A DNA stretch of 45,425 nt, from assembly GCA_902763685.1 (NCBI GenBank), contig CACWTF010000018.1:1-45425 (forward strand), written 5' to 3'. This DNA comes from a methanogenic archaeon. Its GTDB lineage: Archaea; Thermoplasmatota; Thermoplasmata; Methanomassiliicoccales; Methanomethylophilaceae. This document shows positions 41,168 to 45,425 of the stretch, in pieces; the stretch's first letter is position 1; each line of letters begins with the position of its first letter. Under the pieces are notes generated by a model. It ran no database searches. It had not been told where the DNA came from and worked only from the letters and a program-made list of their open reading frames with translations. Position numbers and translations under genes: made by a program.

Positions 41168-42913
41168 ATGAAAGCAGTAGATCAGTTCGTAAACGAGTGT
41201 GAGGCCGCCGTAAGGGATATTCTCGCCTCCATGGGTGCCCCCGCCGACACCAAGATCGTCAAGGAGATCCCGGACAACGCGGACCTCGCAATCCCCTGTT
41301 TCACTTTCGCCAAGGCTCTGAAGATGGCCCCCGTCGCCATCGCGGAGAAGATCGCATCCGAGCTGAAGGTCCCCTGCGGGCTCATCTCCGGCGTGACCCC
41401 CCTCAACGGCTATCTCAATTTCACCATTTCCAACGACGCCCTCATCACCGACCTTCTTGAAGAGGTCGTGGAGAAGGGAGCGGATTTCGGTAAGTCCGCA
41501 CCGACCGGCATCAGGGTCAACGTGGAACACACCTCCACCAACCCCACTGGCCCCGTGCACGTGGGACGTGCCAGGAACCCCATCATCGGCGACACGCTCG
41601 CTAGGTGTCTCAAGATGCGCGGACACGAGGTCACCACCGAGTACTACGTCAACGATGTGGGAAAGCAGGTCGTCATGATGTCCTGGGCGGTTGCCAACGT
41701 GACCCCCGAAGAGGTCCAGAAGGAGATCGAAGAGACAGAGAAGGCGGATTACCGTGACAAGGTCGACCACAGGCTCGTATACAACTACAGGGTCGCCAAC
41801 AAGAAGGTGTTCCAGGTCCCCGAGATGGAGGCCGAGATTGCGGAGATCCTCCGTAAGTTCGAGGCCGGCGACCAGGCTACCATCGATCATGTGAAAAAAG
41901 TAGCCGAGACCATGCTGGGAGGGATCAACGAGACCCTCGCCGCCATCAACGTCACCCTCGACAGGTACACCTGGGAATCCACGTTCATCGCCAACGGTGC
42001 AGCCAAGGATGTCGTCCGCAGGCTGCAGAACACCCCGTACTCCGGTACCACCGACGACGGTGCGTCCTTCGTCGACCTGAAGGATTTCGGAATCCACGGT
42101 AAGAACACCAAGTTCACCTTCACCCGTGCCGACGGCACCACCCTCTACACCACCAGGGACCTCGCCTACCACGAGGACAAGTTCTCCCGCGCGGACCGTG
42201 TCATCGACGTCCTCGGAGAGGACCAGAAGCTCGGTTCCCAGCAGCTCTGTGCCGCACTCGAGATCATGGGCAGGAAGGAGAAACCCGAGGCACTCTTCTA
42301 CGCCTTCGTCTCCCTCCCCGAGGGAAGGATGTCCACCCGTAAGGGAGTCGTCGTCTACCTCGATGACCTCATCGAGGAGGCCATCGCCCGTGCATACGAG
42401 GAGATCAAGAAGAGGCGTTCCGACCTTTCGGAGGAAAGGATGCAGGCCATCGCCAAGGCCGTCGGTGTCGGAGCCGTCAGGTACAACATCGTACGCGTCG
42501 GAGCGGACAAACAGCTGATATTCAAGTGGGAGGATGCCCTCAGTTTCGACGGCAACAGCGGACCCTACCTGCAGTATGTGCACGCCAGGGCCTGCAGTCT
42601 CCTCAGGAAGGCCGGGGAGTTCGAGTGGGACACCGACGGTTCCAAGCTGACCGACGAATATGAGATCAAGCTCGCCAAGGCCCTCTCCAGGTTCGAAGGC
42701 GTTCTCAAGGACATCGATGAGAGCAAGAGGGTTAACATGATGCCCGCCTACGGACACGACGTGGCTGCCGCGTTCAACCAGTTCTACGCAGCAGTGCCAG
42801 TGCTCCAGGCCGGTGCCAGCAGGAATGCCCGCATCACCCTCGTCCAGGCCACCAAGGTCATCCTGAAGAACGTTCTCGACTGTCTCGGCATCGAAGCTCC
42901 TGAGGAGATGTGA
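41168..42913 (+). CDS. argS: Arginyl-tRNA synthetase
   Basis: A 581-residue class I synthetase. N-terminal tRNA-binding domain (~1-100), EHTSTNPTGPVHVGRARN with the HIGH-like HVGR at 131-134, the KMSKS-like GRMSTRKG (~385), and the C-terminal DALRD-type anticodon-binding domain (GPYLQYVHARACSLLRKAG). ATG 41168 with GAGTGA upstream is chosen over the GTG at 41159 that overlaps prf1. Confidence 0.96.
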   Translation: MKAVDQFVNECEAAVRDILASMGAPADTKIVKEIPDNADLAIPCFTFAKALKMAPVAIAEKIASELKVPCGLISGVTPLNGYLNFTISNDALITDLLEEVVEKGADFGKSAPTGIRVNVEHTSTNPTGPVHVGRARNPIIGDTLARCLKMRGHEVTTEYYVNDVGKQVVMMSWAVANVTPEEVQKEIEETEKADYRDKVDHRLVYNYRVANKKVFQVPEMEAEIAEILRKFEAGDQATIDHVKKVAETMLGGINETLAAINVTLDRYTWESTFIANGAAKDVVRRLQNTPYSGTTDDGASFVDLKDFGIHGKNTKFTFTRADGTTLYTTRDLAYHEDKFSRADRVIDVLGEDQKLGSQQLCAALEIMGRKEKPEALFYAFVSLPEGRMSTRKGVVVYLDDLIEEAIARAYEEIKKRRSDLSEERMQAIAKAVGVGAVRYNIVRVGADKQLIFKWEDALSFDGNSGPYLQYVHARACSLLRKAGEFEWDTDGSKLTDEYEIKLAKALSRFEGVLKDIDESKRVNMMPAYGHDVAAAFNQFYAAVPVLQAGASRNARITLVQATKVILKNVLDCLGIEAPEEM

Positions 42914-43413
42914 ATTTGGAATTCCGCCCCATGAAGCTGAAGGATCTGAAAAAGGTCCGCGAGCTCGAGATCTCCCTGATCAGGGAATATTTCTCCAGTA
43001 CCCTGGAGAACAAATGGGAGGACTTCCCCGACGAGTGGAAGGATAATCTCGGGGCCAGCAGCCCCAACCATTACAGGGTGTATCTCGACAGCGGTCTGAG
43101 TTTCGTGGCGGAGGAGGACGGGGAGATCTACGGATTCATCTTCGCCCAGATGCTGCATCATGTCGCCGATGTGACCAATCTCGTATGGATAGAGAACATG
43201 GGTGTGGACCCCATAGTCCGCAGGAACGAGATCGGGTTCAGGCTTCTGAGGGAAACGCTCCGGGCCGGACGCGAGATGGGTGCGGAAGTGGCCCACAGCA
43301 TGATCCAGCCGGACAATGCACCGTCGATCATGCTTCACAAGAAGATCGGATTCTTCATCGACGCCAGGCAGGTCGCGCTCATCGATCTGAAGGATCCTGC
43401 TCTGAAGATCTGA
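42910..43413 (+). CDS. GNAT family N-acetyltransferase
   Basis: A 167-residue acetyltransferase with the GNAT core: a beta strand FVAEEDGEIYGFIFAQM, the acetyl-CoA loop region VDPIVRRNEIGFRLLRETL, and a C-terminal NAPSIMLHKKIGF. Substrate unknown; protein N-termini or small amines are possible. The start is GTG 42910, overlapping the argS stop as GTGA, or TTG 42916, which has better spacing from GGAG at 42903-42906. Last gene of prf1-argS-GNAT; T-rich sequence at 43436-43453 (CGTTTTTTT) likely ends the transcript. Confidence 0.85.
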   Translation: MNLEFRPMKLKDLKKVRELEISLIREYFSSTLENKWEDFPDEWKDNLGASSPNHYRVYLDSGLSFVAEEDGEIYGFIFAQMLHHVADVTNLVWIENMGVDPIVRRNEIGFRLLRETLRAGREMGAEVAHSMIQPDNAPSIMLHKKIGFFIDARQVALIDLKDPALKI

Positions 43414-43435
43414 CTGTGCCAGCAGCCACAAACAT

Positions 43436-43453
43436 TTTACTTTTCGTTTTTTT
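43436..43453 (+). terminator. T-rich terminator of prf1-argS-GNAT
   Basis: TTTTACTTTTCGTTTTTTT about 20-40 nt after the GNAT stop, without a clear hairpin; poly-T signals alone terminate archaeal RNA polymerase. Confidence 0.45.
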
Positions 43454-43491
43454 GATCGAACAGATCTCTGCTTGATCGGCATGAATATTTC

Positions 43492-43522
43492 AAAAAAATG
43501 GGCCCCGCCCTTTCGGGCAGGG
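43492..43522 (-). terminator. GAAA-loop hairpin and T7 run after the DUF5654-like gene
   Basis: Minus strand CCCTGCCC-GAAA-GGGCGGGG (8 bp, one G-U), followed after six bases by TTTTTTT. About 21 nt past the stop. Confidence 0.75.
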
Positions 43523-43543
43523 TAAGAGTTTGATTGATTGCTT

Positions 43544-43813
43544 TCACTCTTTGTTCTTTGCAGACAGCTTGGCCTTGCGGATGGAGCGGGTGATGAGGAT
43601 GGCCATGATAACTGCGATGATAGTGACGATAATCGCATAGATGAACAGGCCAATCATCTCGTCGGCACCGAGGTACTTAGAGATAAGTGCCTTGATGGCG
43701 TCGTTCCACGCAAGTGCGGCAACGAGGGAGAATGCAGAAACAATCAGTGCGCTCATGGCCTCGAGGACCTGAACGACAAATGGATCATTTTCGTCAAAAT
43801 CAACCATGCTCAT
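43544..43813 (-). CDS. DUF5654-like two-helix membrane protein
   Basis: An 89-residue protein with an acidic N-terminus and two membrane helices (~18-36, with the telling LVAALAWNDAIKAL at its end, and ~52-75), then a Lys-rich C-terminus facing the cytosol. The pattern is that of DUF5654, a small archaeal family of unknown role. ATG 43813 is given; ATG 43807 fits the TATA position (43831-43839) equally well or better. Single-gene transcript with its own terminator and an upstream palindrome. Confidence 0.75.
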   Translation of the reverse strand: MSMVDFDENDPFVVQVLEAMSALIVSAFSLVAALAWNDAIKALISKYLGADEMIGLFIYAIIVTIIAVIMAILITRSIRKAKLSAKNKE

Positions 43814-43830
43814 GTATCGCTAGCCTCGGT

Positions 43831-43839
43831 AATTAAAGT
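43831..43839 (-). promoter_or_regulatory. TATA-like box of the DUF5654-like gene
   Basis: Minus strand CTTTAATTA, centred 22-28 nt before the two candidate ATG codons. Confidence 0.4.
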
Positions 43840-43860
43840 TTTGCCGTGCGGTGCCTCAAT

Positions 43861-43875
43861 GAAACGGACCGTTTC
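43861..43875. repeat. Perfect palindrome GAAACGG-A-CCGTTTC
   Basis: Seven-base arms around a single A, ~22 bp upstream of the TATA-like box of the DUF5654-like gene. May be an operator for that gene, or mark the end of the neighbouring TnpB element. Confidence 0.45.
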
Positions 43876-43904
43876 TGACATATTCGCTCAAAAAATCGAT
43901 TTCA

Positions 43905-44056
43905 TCCCATAATTGCTAGTTATAGCAATATTTGACAGACACCGCCGGTGCTCCGTGAGAGTCCGAACGGTTTCGGAAGACTGCCGGAACGATGTGCGTT
44001 TTTCACAGTCTGGGATAGTGGAAACCCGAGTATGACAGATAATCCTTGATTATCAA
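43905..44056 (-). ncRNA. Candidate omega RNA / right end of the TnpB element
   Basis: TnpB elements encode their guide RNA in the 3' end of tnpB and the right end of the element. This gap follows the tnpB stop and is rich in inverted repeats: GATAATC-CTT-GATTATC (44038-44054), CCGAA-CGGT-TTCGG (43963-43976), CACC/GGTG around 43941-43950, and ATTGCTA-GTTA-TAGCAAT (43912-43929). The RNA 5' end is probably within the last part of tnpB, and its guide would come from sequence just past the element's right end, which I cannot place. No gene is seen in 43814-44056. Confidence 0.4.
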
Positions 44057-45334
44057 TCAAACTGTAGTGCCGGCACACTCTTCTTCGGGTGTCTGGTTAT
44101 TCTGCTCCCTGTGGGGGAGCAAGGCTGGCGGGTCCAGCCATATAACGCCTATGAGTCCCGCAAGCTGAAGCATGTTGTAGCAGGAATTCACATCCCTATC
44201 CTCGACATACCCGCAGCAGGGGCACACATGCGTCCTGACGCTCAGGTCCTTCGGTACCTTCGTACCGCAGGACGAGCACAGCTGGGACGTATCCCTGGGA
44301 TCCACCAGGATCACATCGTGACCGGCGCTCGAAGCCTTGTCGGTGATCCTTTTCCTAAGCAGTCCGAGGGATGCGTCGTTATAACCGTTGGTCATCGTCC
44401 TGTTTTTTGATATTTTACGCAGGCTGTTGACCGACAGGTCCTCCATCACGATGACGGAGAAATTCTTCGCTATTTCCGAAGATATGAGTTCGATGTTGTT
44501 CTTTCTGTGGTTGTTTATCTTCTCGTATAAGTGGTCGATTCTGTTTTGGATCTTGCGATACCCGGGGGAACCGTACAGGGCCCTGCTCAGCTGTCTCTGG
44601 AGTTTGGCCAGTTTCTTCTTATACGTCCTAAAGATGTGATCGTTGGGATACGTCTTCTTCGTAGACAGCGCGGCGATGTTACTGACTCCGACATCCACCG
44701 CAACTGGCGGGAGAGGAGTCTCATCCTTCACCGGAGGTTCAGTCTCGTATGTGATACATGCGTAATACTGATGGTACGAGCCCATATCCTTCCTCTTGAC
44801 GGTGCAGGTCTTCACTCTTCCCTCTATCTTCGTGGATTGATTATAGCACCTTACAAGACCGGGCACCTTTCCCAATCTGAGATAGCGTCTCTTCTTTCCC
44901 TTCCTCCTCTCCGTCACGACAGAGAAATCGTTAGGACTAGGGTAGGTGAAAGAAGAGAACGAACCCTTGGGACGGTACCTTGGAAAATGAGCACTGCAGT
45001 TGGGTTCTTGCGGATCCTCTTCGGCGGTCGATTCAGCTTTGCGTTCACCCTTGTGCCTCTTACCGCCGAGTGTCTTCTCGCAGGCCTTGATGACACGCTT
45101 CGACGTTGCATTGAGCGTGGTGGAATAGGCACTGCCTATGTACCCGTGGTTGTGCCTCATCTGAGTTCCGAGCTTGTTCAGATCGAATACGGTCGGAAGG
45201 TGGCCTGTGGTATGGTAAACGATCTTGCAGGCGGTGATCATGGAATTGTAGACGAAACGGTTAGCATCGATGTTGTGGTCCACGACCTTCCTCTGCTCCG
45301 AGGTGAGTTCGATGCGCATCTTGATCGTCTTCAT
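44057..45334 (-). CDS. tnpB: TnpB RNA-guided nuclease of an IS200/IS605-type element
   Basis: A 425-residue OrfB/TnpB. N-terminal WED-like region (RIELTSEQRKVVDHNIDANRFVYN in two blocks), then the RuvC domain with catalytic D214 (AVDVGVSN), E298 (VMEDLS) and D379/D381 (EDRDVNS), interrupted by a zinc ribbon (C353-x-x-C356, C371-x-x-C374). All key residues are intact, so it is likely active. The usual Ala after the third RuvC motif Asn is Ser-Cys here. No tnpA is next to it, so it is a solo (IS1341-like) copy unless tnpA lies beyond the window. ATG 45334 sits 26 nt after the TATA box; MRIELTS at 45319 is an alternative. Confidence 0.9.
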   Translation of the reverse strand: MKTIKMRIELTSEQRKVVDHNIDANRFVYNSMITACKIVYHTTGHLPTVFDLNKLGTQMRHNHGYIGSAYSTTLNATSKRVIKACEKTLGGKRHKGERKAESTAEEDPQEPNCSAHFPRYRPKGSFSSFTYPSPNDFSVVTERRKGKKRRYLRLGKVPGLVRCYNQSTKIEGRVKTCTVKRKDMGSYHQYYACITYETEPPVKDETPLPPVAVDVGVSNIAALSTKKTYPNDHIFRTYKKKLAKLQRQLSRALYGSPGYRKIQNRIDHLYEKINNHRKNNIELISSEIAKNFSVIVMEDLSVNSLRKISKNRTMTNGYNDASLGLLRKRITDKASSAGHDVILVDPRDTSQLCSSCGTKVPKDLSVRTHVCPCCGYVEDRDVNSCYNMLQLAGLIGVIWLDPPALLPHREQNNQTPEEECAGTTV

Positions 45335-45356
45335 CGGATATTCCCAGAATCTCGGA

Positions 45357-45366
45357 GTATATAAGG
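45357..45366 (-). promoter_or_regulatory. TATA box of tnpB
   Basis: Minus strand CCTTATATAC, predicting transcription from about the ATG at 45334. The remaining bases to the window end should hold the left end of the element, whose border I cannot see. Confidence 0.55.
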
Positions 45367-45425
45367 TTAAGAGGGGGAGATGGCCGAAAGTGACCGAAAC
45401 TGAAGTTCTGAGATATATTTGAGAA

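Noticed and set aside
44068-44077. Palindrome GTGCCGGCAC in the last codons of tnpB as an operator
   Set aside because: It lies inside the coding end and is more simply part of the omega RNA scaffold or chance.
1-45425. CRISPR array
   Set aside because: No regularly spaced direct repeats were seen anywhere.

Overview
The window is archaeal chromosome, GC-rich with compact genes. It carries a complete archaeal-order ribosomal protein operon, TATA-box promoters, aRF1, archaeal-type TrpRS, PheRS alpha, Cbf5, eIF1-like aIF1, RNase P Rpp29, DTD2 deacylase and an initiator tRNA with an A1-U72 pair. A corrinoid:coenzyme M methyltransferase of the MtaA/MtbA type and almost complete avoidance of amber stops (1 TAG in 58 annotated genes) suggest a methyl-dependent methanogen of the Methanomassiliicoccales (Thermoplasmatota), possibly with pyrrolysine. 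That placement is inference; no 16S, mcr or pyl gene is in the window.

Layout. 1-2.1 kb: AlaX-type alanyl-tRNA editing protein with a coupled small gene (minus), then an Lrp/AsnC regulator. 2.2-3.9 kb: an MFS transporter fused to a universal stress domain. 4-8.9 kb: a bacterial-type AspRS (plus) converging on gatC-gatA-gatB (minus); together these look like an indirect Asn-tRNA route. 9-16.5 kb: TPR protein, methyltransferase, initiator tRNA, SCP2-like protein, RNase HII, MptA, a CDIN1-like nuclease, an NADH oxidase/CoA-disulfide-reductase-like flavoprotein, and an archaeosine radical SAM enzyme with a DUF5611-like partner. 16.5-32.3 kb: one long plus-strand operon uL3-uL4-uL23-uL2-uS19-uL22-uS3-uL29-aIF1-Rpp29-uS17-uL14-uL24-eS4-uL5-uS14-uS8-uL6-eL32-eL19-uL18-uS5-uL30-uL15-SecY-EMC3/DUF106-Cmk-Cbf5, preceded by a structured leader. 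32.3-34.3 kb: three uncharacterised genes, including a coupled soluble/8-TM pair. 34.4-43.4 kb: TrpRS, PheRS alpha, a wHTH/TPR-like protein, DTD2, UMP kinase, aRF1, ArgRS and a GNAT acetyltransferase. 43.5 kb to end: a DUF5654-like membrane protein and a solo TnpB nuclease with its probable omega-RNA/right end; this is the only mobile element seen.

Functionally this is a translation neighbourhood: ribosome assembly, tRNA charging, tRNA editing (AlaX, DTD2), tRNA modification (RaSEA, Cbf5), initiation (aIF1, tRNAi), termination (aRF1) and membrane insertion (SecY, EMC3-like). Many first genes have TATA boxes about 25-30 nt before the start codon, implying leaderless mRNAs. Genes inside operons use GGTGA/GGAGG Shine-Dalgarno motifs and ATGA/GTGA stop-start overlaps. 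Several convergent gene ends share strong hairpins with UUCG or GNRA loops. No stretch over 300 bases lacks a gene; the longest gaps (16475-16752 and 43814-44056) are described as features.
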